Below, in pieces: positions 12,178 through 20,236 of a DNA stretch of 64,000 bases. Below the pieces are notes generated by a model, which searched no databases, had not been told where the DNA came from, and saw only the letters and a list, made by a program, of their open reading frames with translations. Both the position numbers and the translations under genes were made by a program. Location: assembly GCF_020595095.1 (NCBI RefSeq), contig NZ_JAJDOP010000003.1, positions 672,959 through 736,958 on the forward strand. Direction: 5' to 3'. The stretch is from Microvirga rosea (GTDB taxonomy: Bacteria > Pseudomonadota > Alphaproteobacteria > Rhizobiales > Beijerinckiaceae). Within the stretch, counting starts at the first letter, position 1, and every line of letters starts with the position of its first letter.

Positions 12178-14064
12178 TCAGAGCCCTGATGACATCGTGT
12201 CAGAGACGAGACGCGCCTGGGATGCAAGGCGGATGGGTGCATTCATGGCACCATAGCCCTTGTAGTTGCGCCGCTGCACGATCTCGAAGAAGAAACCGCC
12301 ACCCAGAGTTTTGGTATAAACCTGGAAATACTCCGCTTCTCCCTCGCGGTCATAGAGGATGTTAGCCTTGCGCAGGCGCTCCACGTCTACGGCAGAAAGA
12401 TCGGTCCTTACCTCGAGGTCATCATAATAATTCTCGGGAATCGGCAGGAGATCGACCCCATTGACCTTAAGGCGCTCGACCGTCGCAAAGATGTCATTGG
12501 TCGTGAGCGCAATATGCTGGACGCCGGACCCAAAGAGCTCGTTCAGGAACCGCGACGACAAAGTGCGCTGGCTTTGCGAGGCATTGAGAATCAAACGAAA
12601 CGAGCCGTCTGGCGTCTCGATGGCCTGACTTTGTACGACGCCTCCCGGATCGATCACCGATTGGACCGGACTCTTCCGGACATCGAGCAGCGATATGTAA
12701 AACAGGAGCCAGGTCAGCATTTCCTCGTATTGCATTGATTGCGAGACATGGTCGACGGAGCTCAAACCAGCCCCTCTAAAGTCGTCTGTCTCGATCGGCT
12801 CGAAATCCACGTTCCAGTGCCGGTCCCACCCTGTTTTGCGATCCACGAAGTAGAGAAGGCTTCCGCCAAGTCCGCGAACGGCCGGAATGTTCATCTCCCC
12901 GGGTCCAACCGGCTGCTGGAATGGCTGATCCAGAACAGTTACGGCGCGGTCCATGGTTTTCGAAGCGTCCTCGACCCGCAGGGCCAGAGCACAGACGGCG
13001 GTACCATGGGTAATATTGAAGGAATGCGCGAAACCTTCCTTGTCGGTATTCAGAACGATATTGATATCCCCCTGCCGCCAGCGGGTCACGGCCTTCGAGC
13101 GATGCTGGCCGGCTTTCCGGAAGCCGAGCCCCTCCAAGGTTTGCTCAAAACCGATGGCGCTCCGCTCGTCGACGGCAAACTCGACGAAGTCGATGCCGGA
13201 GCACATGGCCTTGGGAGGAAGAGCCGGGACATTGGAATGAACCGATCCTGCCCTTCGATGAAGCTCATCGAGCATGACGATGAGCGATCGTTGCCCATCA
13301 ACCGCGACACTGCGGGCCGAGCCTGCGCGAAAGCGGTCGTTGAAGATCTCGAGGGAAAGAAGCCCGTCGAAGCCTGTTGCGTGCAGGGCATCCATGAAGT
13401 CATCGATCGGTAGGTCCCCCTGCCCCGGAAAGCAGCGATAGTGGCGGCTCCAGGATAAGTAATCCATGTCGAGTTTCGGCGCGTCGGCCATCTGGACGAG
13501 AAAAATCCTGTCCGATGGAATGGAGCGGATCGCCGACAGGTCGGTTGCACGCGCCAGCACATGAAAGGAATCGAGTACCAACCCGACTGCCGGATGGTTC
13601 GCCCGTCGCACAACCTCCCACGCATCGCGGTAATCATGGATATGCCGCCCCCAGGAGAGGGCCTCGAAGGCTACCCGTACGCCCCGCTTGGCAGCGCGCT
13701 CGCCGAGCTCATGAAAGTCTGCCGCCGCACGCTCGATTCCGCCGAGCGAATCCGGCGAAACGTTGCTGCATACCATCAGGAGATCGCAGCCAAGCTCCTC
13801 CATCACGTCGAACTTGCGTTCTGCCCGTGCGAAGACCTTCGACCGTTGCGGCTCGGGCATCCCTTCGAAATCGCGAAACGGCTGGAACGTAACGGTCTTC
13901 AGCCCAAGGCTTTCGATCATTCGCCGTGCCTCGGCAGGCGTACTGTTGAAAGAGAGAAGATCATTCTCGAAGATCTCCACTCCTTTGAACTGCGCGGCCG
14001 CAATGGCTTCGATCTTCTCGGTGAGGGTCCCGCTCAGGCAGACAGTTGCAATGGCTGTGCGCAT
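12178..14064 (-). CDS. quiC: 3-dehydroshikimate dehydratase fused to an HPPD-like dioxygenase domain
   Basis: Converts 3-dehydroshikimate to protocatechuate, the last step of quinate/shikimate breakdown. The 628-residue protein has an N-terminal TIM barrel (residues 1-270) with all four metal ligands at the positions known for Pseudomonas QuiC1: Glu134, Asp165, Gln191 and Glu239, plus His168. The C-terminal half (about 290-605) resembles 4-hydroxyphenylpyruvate dioxygenase and keeps a His-His-Glu metal triad, by my count His439 (SSVDHVSQSM), His517 (VQHIALTT) and Glu594 (FFFEIVQRR). The role of that half is not firmly known. Nearby dehydroquinase, dehydrogenase and TRAP genes support the pathway. 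Confidence 0.93.
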   Translation of the reverse strand: MRTAIATVCLSGTLTEKIEAIAAAQFKGVEIFENDLLSFNSTPAEARRMIESLGLKTVTFQPFRDFEGMPEPQRSKVFARAERKFDVMEELGCDLLMVCSNVSPDSLGGIERAAADFHELGERAAKRGVRVAFEALSWGRHIHDYRDAWEVVRRANHPAVGLVLDSFHVLARATDLSAIRSIPSDRIFLVQMADAPKLDMDYLSWSRHYRCFPGQGDLPIDDFMDALHATGFDGLLSLEIFNDRFRAGSARSVAVDGQRSLIVMLDELHRRAGSVHSNVPALPPKAMCSGIDFVEFAVDERSAIGFEQTLEGLGFRKAGQHRSKAVTRWRQGDINIVLNTDKEGFAHSFNITHGTAVCALALRVEDASKTMDRAVTVLDQPFQQPVGPGEMNIPAVRGLGGSLLYFVDRKTGWDRHWNVDFEPIETDDFRGAGLSSVDHVSQSMQYEEMLTWLLFYISLLDVRKSPVQSVIDPGGVVQSQAIETPDGSFRLILNASQSQRTLSSRFLNELFGSGVQHIALTTNDIFATVERLKVNGVDLLPIPENYYDDLEVRTDLSAVDVERLRKANILYDREGEAEYFQVYTKTLGGGFFFEIVQRRNYKGYGAMNAPIRLASQARLVSDTMSSGL

Positions 14065-14130
14065 GCTCGTCTTTTCCGTGTCTTCCCTAGAATATGGGCG
14101 CGTGTTGCCAAGCCGGCCCGTCCGGTTCTC

Positions 14131-14811
14131 TCAACTGATGGTTCCAGTGGCGAGGGCATGCTCGACGCCGCCCGCAACATGGCGCGTCAGCACCTCGCTG
14201 GCGCGCGCTGCGTCCCTCTCAAGAGCACACTCCAGCAGAAGAGCATGTTCATTGGCGGCGATGTCGCCCCGGTAGCTCAGGGCGATCATCTGGTAGCGCA
14301 GGTACTTGTCGAAAACTGCTGCATGATTGTCGATGAGCATCTTTGATCCGCATGCTGAGATGAGCGCCTGATGGAACTGCCAGTCATACCGCTTCCATTC
14401 CTCGGTGTGTGTCCAGTCGCCCTGCGCCATCCGCTCCTCCATTCGGGCCAATCTGTGATGAGCGGCGACGACCCGGCCTTCCCATTCCATGTCGCCAGCC
14501 CGAAACGACTGCTCCAACGCACGGCACTCGAGAAGCTGCCGAAGAGCCGCTATCTCTCTCAGGTTTGCGATGGAGACAGGCGCCACCTCGAAGCCTTTCT
14601 GCCCTTCGGCGACTACGAGCCGCTCAGAGTGGAGGCGATTCAGAATCTCGCGGAGCGTGCTGACGCTGGCTCCATAATCCGCTTTCAAACGATCGAGCTT
14701 CAATTTCCTACCGGGAGGAAGCCGGCCAAACACGATATCCGACCGGATCTTCTGGTACGCGCTTTCTCCGACCGTCGAGGGCTGCGAGACAGGCTGCACA
14801 TCATCGATCAT
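14131..14811 (-). CDS. GntR family regulator, FCD subfamily (second of a tandem pair)
   Basis: Regulator of about 226 residues: winged helix at residues 14-80 (YQKIRSDIVFGRLPPGRKLK, GASVSTLREILNRL, EGQKGFEV) and an FCD domain (FHQALISACGSKML). ATG 14811 overlaps the stop of the upstream paralog by four bases and has GGGGAG before it. It is clearly homologous along its length to the product of 14808-15476. It lies between quiC and the divergent TRAP operon and probably senses a quinate/shikimate intermediate. Confidence 0.88.
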   Translation of the reverse strand: MIDDVQPVSQPSTVGESAYQKIRSDIVFGRLPPGRKLKLDRLKADYGASVSTLREILNRLHSERLVVAEGQKGFEVAPVSIANLREIAALRQLLECRALEQSFRAGDMEWEGRVVAAHHRLARMEERMAQGDWTHTEEWKRYDWQFHQALISACGSKMLIDNHAAVFDKYLRYQMIALSYRGDIAANEHALLLECALERDAARASEVLTRHVAGGVEHALATGTIS

Positions 14812-15476
14812 GCCAGCGCTCCCCTTGCCAGCGTATAGGCCACACATTCATTCACATGCCGGGTGAGAACCGCGCAGGCTCGATCGGAGTCCCGGGAAAG
14901 AGCGCAATCCAGCAACTGCCTGTGCTCCTCGGCTGCAATGTCGCCCCGGAAGACGACGGCCACCATCTGGTAGCGAAGATATTGGTCAAAGACCCCGCCA
15001 TAGAGGTCGAGCAGGGTCTGGGAGGCGCAGGCCTGGATCAGAGTTTGGTGAAACTCTCGATCATAGCGTTTCCAGAGTTCGGTTCCCCCTTGGTCCCCAG
15101 CCATCATCCGCCGCTCCATGAAGGTCAGCTTGTGATGAGACGCCACGACACGGCTCTCCCATTCCAAATCGCCGGCTGCGAAGGACAAGGGCAGAGCATA
15201 GGTTTCCAGGAGTAGCCGCATGGCCGCCACATCCTCGAATCCGGCTGGCGAAACAGGAGCAACCCGGAACCCGCGCTGCCCTTCGGCGATGACAAGGACC
15301 TCCGAGGAAAGACGGCTCAAAATCTCCCGCAAGGTGCTGACGCTCGCGCCATAGGCGCCTGCCAGCCGGTCCAATCGAAGACGTTCGCCGGGCTTCAGAC
15401 GCCCGAACACGATGTCCGCCCGTATCTGTTCATAGGCGCGATCCGCAATGGACGTCGCCAGCAACTCGATGCTCAT
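14808..15476 (-). CDS. GntR family regulator, FCD subfamily (first of a tandem pair)
   Basis: Regulator of 222 residues with the same layout as its downstream neighbour: winged helix (YEQIRADIVFGRLKPGERLR, GASVSTLREILSRL, EGQRGFRV) and FCD domain (EFHQTLIQACASQTL). The two share long identical stretches, indicating tandem duplication, but the ligand-domain residues differ. The start at 15476 faces the dctP promoter, so it is well placed to repress the TRAP operon and its own. The pair could form heterodimers or respond to different ligands. Confidence 0.88.
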   Translation of the reverse strand: MSIELLATSIADRAYEQIRADIVFGRLKPGERLRLDRLAGAYGASVSTLREILSRLSSEVLVIAEGQRGFRVAPVSPAGFEDVAAMRLLLETYALPLSFAAGDLEWESRVVASHHKLTFMERRMMAGDQGGTELWKRYDREFHQTLIQACASQTLLDLYGGVFDQYLRYQMVAVVFRGDIAAEEHRQLLDCALSRDSDRACAVLTRHVNECVAYTLARGALA

Positions 15477-15545
15477 TCACCCACCAATGCCATTCGTCTT
15501 GGTCCCGACAGACCTCCTGGCCCAACGTTTCCTAGGTTGAATTCG

Positions 15546-15564
15546 AAAATATCAGATGATTTTT
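15546..15564. promoter_or_regulatory. Imperfect inverted repeat between the GntR pair and dctP
   Basis: AAAATATCA-GA-TGATTTTT forms two arms with about eight of nine matching positions. It lies in the AT-rich divergent promoter, 70 bases upstream of the regulator start and about 90 before dctP. It is a plausible operator for one of the two GntR proteins; this is inference. Confidence 0.33.
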
Positions 15565-15653
15565 GAAATGCCTATTGATTTAGCAAATATCGGAGCGGAT
15601 AGTGTGAACCAAGACGCAAGATCATTGCGCAGCAATTCAAAGGAGAGGAAATT

Positions 15654-16646
15654 ATGGGATTGAACATCAACCGGCGCTTCCTAATGGCTGCAGGGGCAGC
15701 CGTTCTGCTATGGGGCGCAGGCTATCCGGCAAGTGCGCAGACCCCGACGAACTTGAGATTTTCTGCCGTCTTCTCGGAGCAGGACATCCGAGCCGAGATG
15801 ATGAAGCGCTTCGGAGACGAGGTGAAATCTCAGGGTTTCACTCTTCAGCCCTATTACGGCGGAACTCTCTTTAAGCAAGGCACCGAGTTGGTTGCCATGC
15901 AGCGGGGCAATCTCGAGATGGGCAATATCGCCCCGCAGGACATCTCAAATCAGATTCCGGAATGGTCCATTGTTACCTCCGCGTACCTGTTCCGCGATGC
16001 CGATCATCTGAAGAAGGTGTTTGCAAGCGATGTCGGGCAGCAATTGAAGAAGCTCGCATCCGACAAGCTGGGCATCCACATCCTCGGACCCACATATTTT
16101 GGCGCACGCCATGTCGGGTTGAAGCCGAGCAAGAAAATCAACAAGCCGGAGGATCTCGCCGGTATCAAGCTGCGCATGCCCGGTGGCGATGCCTGGCAGT
16201 TCCTGGGCCAGGCGCTCGGAGCCAATCCCACGCCGATGGCCTATGCCGAGGTTTATACGGGGCTGCAGACTGGCGCCATTGACGGCCAGGACAACCCGTT
16301 GCCGAACGTACAGAACATGAAGTTCTACGAAGTGATGTCGCAGATCGCCTTAACCTCTCACCTCGTAGGCTTTGATCTGCTTGCTGTCTCCAACAAGGTC
16401 TGGAACGCCATGTCGCCTGAAAAGCAGGCTGCATTCCAGGCGGTCGCCGACAAGGCTATCGAGTGGAGTACGCAGGAACACTTGAAGAAGGAAGCGGAAC
16501 TCGCAGTCTTTTTCAAGGAGAAAGGTCTCGACATCTACACGCCTGACCTGAAGGCATTCCGCGAGTTCGCCCAGAAGAAGTATCTGGCCTCCGATCTCGC
16601 GAAGAGCTGGCCAGCAGGCATGCTGGACAAGATCAACGCAATGTAG
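15654..16646 (+). CDS. TRAP transporter substrate-binding protein, DctP family
   Basis: Periplasmic receptor of 330 residues with a signal peptide ending near GYPASAQTPT. The DctP fold is shown by LRMPGGDAWQFLGQALGANP (including the conserved carboxylate-binding Arg), YTGLQTGAIDGQDNPL and the ending region. The ribosome site AAGGAGAGG lies close to ATG 15654. It begins the dctPQM-aroQ-aroE transcription unit, so its ligand is probably shikimate, quinate or dehydroshikimate rather than a C4-dicarboxylate. Confidence 0.92.
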   Translation: MGLNINRRFLMAAGAAVLLWGAGYPASAQTPTNLRFSAVFSEQDIRAEMMKRFGDEVKSQGFTLQPYYGGTLFKQGTELVAMQRGNLEMGNIAPQDISNQIPEWSIVTSAYLFRDADHLKKVFASDVGQQLKKLASDKLGIHILGPTYFGARHVGLKPSKKINKPEDLAGIKLRMPGGDAWQFLGQALGANPTPMAYAEVYTGLQTGAIDGQDNPLPNVQNMKFYEVMSQIALTSHLVGFDLLAVSNKVWNAMSPEKQAAFQAVADKAIEWSTQEHLKKEAELAVFFKEKGLDIYTPDLKAFREFAQKKYLASDLAKSWPAGMLDKINAM

Positions 16647-16732
16647 GGCTTGCGCTGCAACCGCCGGGGCGCTGCGCCTCGGCGGTTCCTTCCATCATTG
16701 TTCAGCCCCTTCTCACGACGGGAGCCGCTTTC

Positions 16733-17251
16733 ATGACTGCATCCTGGCGGGCAACCGGCTCATGGTTTGCGCGGCGAGCAGAGAACGTCGCAGCAGCCAT
16801 GCTGTGCGCGATGTTCCTGGCGTTCCTCCTACAGATCGCATTTCGGTATCTTCTTGGGCTCCCCATAGGTTGGACGCATGAAATCAGCGTCATCCTCTGG
16901 ATCTGGCTCGTTCTTTGGGGCGCTGCATTTGTCGTCAGAGAAAGCGAGGAAATCCGTTTTGACATCCTCTACGGCGCAGTTGGTCCCAAGGCACGCAGGA
17001 TCATGGCGCTGATCACCGCCGTTGCACTGATCGCCCTCTACGGCATCTCATTTCCTGCGGTCCTGGACTACGTCTCCTTCATGAAGGTGGAGAAGACCAG
17101 CTATCTCAAGATCCGCTTCGACTGGTTGTTCTCGATTTATATCGTCTTCGTCGTGGCGACAATTATCCGCTACATCTGGCTATCCTGGCAGGCTTTGCGA
17201 GGTGTGGCGCCCGACGAATTCGATCCCACAAAGGCGAGTTCCGGCGTATGA
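16733..17251 (+). CDS. TRAP transporter small permease, DctQ family
   Basis: Membrane protein of 172 residues with four predicted spans and the DctQ signature: the first helix ends in FLLQIAFRYLLG, then GWTHEISVILWIWLVLWGAA and a short RESEEIRFD loop. It forms the small subunit of the sodium-driven TRAP permease with DctM. Its stop overlaps the DctM start by four bases (ATGA). Confidence 0.9.
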   Translation: MTASWRATGSWFARRAENVAAAMLCAMFLAFLLQIAFRYLLGLPIGWTHEISVILWIWLVLWGAAFVVRESEEIRFDILYGAVGPKARRIMALITAVALIALYGISFPAVLDYVSFMKVEKTSYLKIRFDWLFSIYIVFVVATIIRYIWLSWQALRGVAPDEFDPTKASSGV

Positions 17252-18549
17252 ACCTGACAAGTCCTTTTTCTCTTTCCGTGGTCGCGATTACCGCCCTCGC
17301 CTTCCTCGGGCTGCCCATCGGTCATTCGATGATCGCCGGCTCGATCCTGTACCTGCTTCTGGCTGGTCAGGACATGGGCACCGTCGCTGAGCAGCTTCTC
17401 AACGGAATGTACTCGAACTATGTCATCCTGTCGGTGCCGCTGTTCATTCTCGCTGCCGAGTTCATGAATATCGGCAGCATGACCGACCGCCTCATGACAT
17501 TCTGCAATGCGCTCGTGGGGCGGTTCCGGGGCGGACTGGCTCACGTCAATATTCTGCAGAGTATCATCTTCGCCGGAATGTCTGGCTCTGCCGTCGCCGA
17601 CGCCGCCGGCACGGGGCGGATGATGCAGGTCATGATGACCCGTGATGGTCGATATCCGGCCAGCTATGCGGCGGCTCTCACGGCCGTCTCGTCTGTGATC
17701 GGTCCGATCATCCCCCCATCCATTCCAATGGTGCTCTACGCCCTTGTCTCGGATGCTTCGATCGGCTTTCTCTTCCTGGGTGGCGTCATCCCCGGACTGC
17801 TGATGGCGCTGAGCCAGATGATCATCGTTGCGACGACGGCACGCCGAAAGAACTTTCCTGTCGAGAAACCGGTGCCTTTACGCAAGCTGCCGCGGATCAC
17901 TTGGGAGGCCTTCCCGTCTCTCATGATGCCTGTCGTTCTTCTCGGGGGCATTTATAGCGGCGTCATGACCCCTACCGAAGCGGCGGCTGTGGCAGCTGCT
18001 TACGCGCTTGTCATCTCAGCCGTGCTTTATCGCAGCGTGAGCTGGCGCGACTTCTACCGTTCGCTGGCAGTCAGTGCCCGAACCACAGCATCCATCGGCA
18101 TGCTGATCGCAGGCGCCCTCGTCTTCAACTACGTTGTCACTGTCGAGAACATTCCAGAATCCGTGAAGGCGCTCCTGGCCAATTGGGATCTCTCGCCGGT
18201 CGGCTTTCTGATCCTCGTGAACGTGTTGCTGCTTCTTCTGGGTTGCGTTCTCGAAGGAACGGCCATTCTGCTGATCGTCGTGCCTGTCTTCATCCCGACC
18301 GCACAGGCGCTCGGCATCGATCTCGTGCATTTCGGTGTGGTCGTGGTGGTCAACATCATGATCGGGCTGATCACACCGCCTTATGGGCTTTTGCTCTTCA
18401 TCATGGCGAATATCTCGGGAGAACCTTTGCGCGATATCGTCCGCGACACGCTACCGTTTCTCTTCGCCATGATCGTGGCCCTCGCCATCCTCACATTCGT
18501 GCCCGAAACCGTCCTCTGGCTGCCTCGCCTCTTTGGCTATCAGGGATAA
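17248..18549 (+). CDS. TRAP transporter large permease, DctM family
   Basis: Large membrane subunit of 433 residues with about 12 hydrophobic segments. Family motifs include GLPIGHSMIAGS near the start, AGMSGSAVADAAG, the PPSIPMVLYA re-entrant loop, GVMTPTEAAAVAAAYAL, and near the end LITPPYGLLLF. It couples substrate import to sodium flow across the inner membrane. It is cotranscribed with dctQ and followed after 29 bases by aroQ. Confidence 0.93.
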   Translation: MNLTSPFSLSVVAITALAFLGLPIGHSMIAGSILYLLLAGQDMGTVAEQLLNGMYSNYVILSVPLFILAAEFMNIGSMTDRLMTFCNALVGRFRGGLAHVNILQSIIFAGMSGSAVADAAGTGRMMQVMMTRDGRYPASYAAALTAVSSVIGPIIPPSIPMVLYALVSDASIGFLFLGGVIPGLLMALSQMIIVATTARRKNFPVEKPVPLRKLPRITWEAFPSLMMPVVLLGGIYSGVMTPTEAAAVAAAYALVISAVLYRSVSWRDFYRSLAVSARTTASIGMLIAGALVFNYVVTVENIPESVKALLANWDLSPVGFLILVNVLLLLLGCVLEGTAILLIVVPVFIPTAQALGIDLVHFGVVVVVNIMIGLITPPYGLLLFIMANISGEPLRDIVRDTLPFLFAMIVALAILTFVPETVLWLPRLFGYQG

Positions 18550-18578
18550 CCTGTGGCGTCCTGAAGAGAATTACTCCT

Positions 18579-19028
18579 ATGAACCAGCCAATCTATGTTC
18601 TCAATGGACCTAACCTTAACCGCCTCGGAAGTCGCGAGCCGCAAATCTACGGACGGACGACGCTGGCCCAGGTGGAAGCCATGTGCAGGGAGGCTGCGTC
18701 CGATCAGGCTATCGTCTTCCGGCAGTCGAATCGGGAGTACGAAATCATCGATTGGGTGCACGAGGCCATTGACGAAGGCAGCGGCATCATCATCAATCCC
18801 GCCGCCTTTACTTTCACGTCCATGGCGATCATGGACGCCTTGAAAATGTTTCCTGGCCCCATCATCGAGTTGCACATCTCGAACATTCATCGACGCGAGC
18901 CGATCTATCACAAATCCTATATTTCTCCGGTCGCGACAGCCGTCATCGCCGGGCTCGGCACGGACGGCTATCCAGTAGCCGTGCGCGCCATGCGCGGCAT
19001 GATCGGCGCACTTTCGGCAAAGGCCTGA
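18579..19028 (+). CDS. aroQ: Type II 3-dehydroquinate dehydratase
   Basis: Converts 3-dehydroquinate to 3-dehydroshikimate. The 149-residue dodecameric-type enzyme shows NGPNLNRLGSREPQIYG, with catalytic Arg19 and Tyr24, INPAAFTFTS, and HISNIHRRE with the catalytic His. Type II enzymes serve in both biosynthesis and catabolism. Here the TRAP transporter upstream and the dehydrogenase four bases downstream argue for the catabolic isozyme (quiB role). The start is ATG 18579; the ribosome site is weak, consistent with coupling to dctM. Confidence 0.94.
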   Translation: MNQPIYVLNGPNLNRLGSREPQIYGRTTLAQVEAMCREAASDQAIVFRQSNREYEIIDWVHEAIDEGSGIIINPAAFTFTSMAIMDALKMFPGPIIELHISNIHRREPIYHKSYISPVATAVIAGLGTDGYPVAVRAMRGMIGALSAKA

Positions 19029-19032
19029 CCTC

Positions 19033-19935
19033 ATGGTAGGCAACGATGCGATCGGATCATCCGTTCGGACAGATGGAGGCCTAGATTCATGGCGCAATCC
19101 GTCCATTCTCATCGGGTTGGTGGGTGCTGGAATTCAGGCTTCTCGGACTCCTGCCCTCCATGAGAAGGAAGGCGTCGAGCAGGGTTTGCGTTATGTCTAC
19201 AAACTCATCGATCTCGAGGTGCTTGGTCTCGATGAAAGCGCGCTTCCGGAGATCCTCACGGCTGCCCAGCGCTTGGGCTTTGCCGGCCTTAACATCACAC
19301 ATCCGTGCAAGCAGGAGGTTATTCCCCTTCTCGACGAACTCTCACGTGACGCAGCGGCGCTCGGCGCGGTGAACACGGTCGTTATGAAAAACGGTCGGCG
19401 CATCGGGCACAACACTGACTGGTGGGGCTTCGCCGAGAGCTTCCGGCGTGAGCTGTCGGACGTGCGTCGAGACCGGGTCGTACAATTCGGTGCCGGCGGA
19501 GCAGGCGCGGCGGTCGCACATGCCCTTCTGGCTCTTGGGACTCGTGAGGTCATCATCCTCGACAAGAACCAGAGCCGCGCCGAAGATCTCGCCGCGGCCC
19601 TCAGTGAACGGTTCGGTGAAAACCGCGCCTCTTTCTGTTCCTCGCCCTCAGACGCGTTGGCCAGGGCCGATGGAATGGTCAACACTACGCCGCTCGGCAT
19701 GGCGAAATATCCTGGCATGGCGGTTCCCGTCGGCCTGCTGCGTCCCGATCTGTGGGTTGCCGATATTGTTTACTTTCCCCTGGAAACAGAGCTGCTACGC
19801 CAGGCCCGTGCTCGCGGCTGCCGCACCATGGCCGGCGGCGGGATGGCTGTGTTCCAAGCAGTCGAAGCCTTTCGGCTCTTTACCGGCATCGAGCCGAGTG
19901 CGGAGCGAATGCTCCGGCACTTCAGCGAAATGTAA
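19033..19935 (+). CDS. Quinate/shikimate dehydrogenase family protein
   Basis: NAD(P)-dependent oxidoreductase of the AroE/YdiB fold, 300 residues. The substrate domain has GAGIQASRTPALHEKEG, the catalytic Lys in NITHPCKQ and the catalytic Asp in IGHNTDWWGF. The nucleotide site is FGAGGAGAAVAHAL, followed by DKNQSRAEDLA, where Asp after beta-2 suggests NAD preference, as expected for a catabolic enzyme. The GMAVFQAVEAFRLFTG ending is typical. It lies directly after aroQ. It should oxidise quinate and/or shikimate to the dehydro form; biosynthetic aroE is presumably elsewhere. Confidence 0.9.
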   Translation: MVGNDAIGSSVRTDGGLDSWRNPSILIGLVGAGIQASRTPALHEKEGVEQGLRYVYKLIDLEVLGLDESALPEILTAAQRLGFAGLNITHPCKQEVIPLLDELSRDAAALGAVNTVVMKNGRRIGHNTDWWGFAESFRRELSDVRRDRVVQFGAGGAGAAVAHALLALGTREVIILDKNQSRAEDLAAALSERFGENRASFCSSPSDALARADGMVNTTPLGMAKYPGMAVPVGLLRPDLWVADIVYFPLETELLRQARARGCRTMAGGGMAVFQAVEAFRLFTGIEPSAERMLRHFSEM

Positions 19936-20236
19936 CATCTAAAGATCAGAAATATGCAGCGACCTTCAGAAATGGCCTGGCATCTCCCGGGATGGTGGCG
20001 CTTGCCCCGGACCAACGGAGTACCCACCTGCCCCTAAGAGGCAAGGAGAAGCTTGGTCGGCGCCAGCCGGACATCTGGTGCGATCTCGCCCGCGACATTT
20101 CCGAGACAGTGCCCCTCACACCCAAAGGCCCCTTGATTCATCCGCACTCCATTCGTGCCGGATCACCGATGTCGGCCCTGTCAGGGTAAACCCTGATGGC
20201 TTTCTTATTGCGGATGCTCGACACTAACGAGCATTC
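19936..20236. other. Intergenic region without recognisable gene
   Basis: About 300 bases after the shikimate dehydrogenase gene. Open frames here are short, and one merely continues another frame of the preceding gene. I see no terminator with a clear T tract and no RNA gene. Confidence 0.45.
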
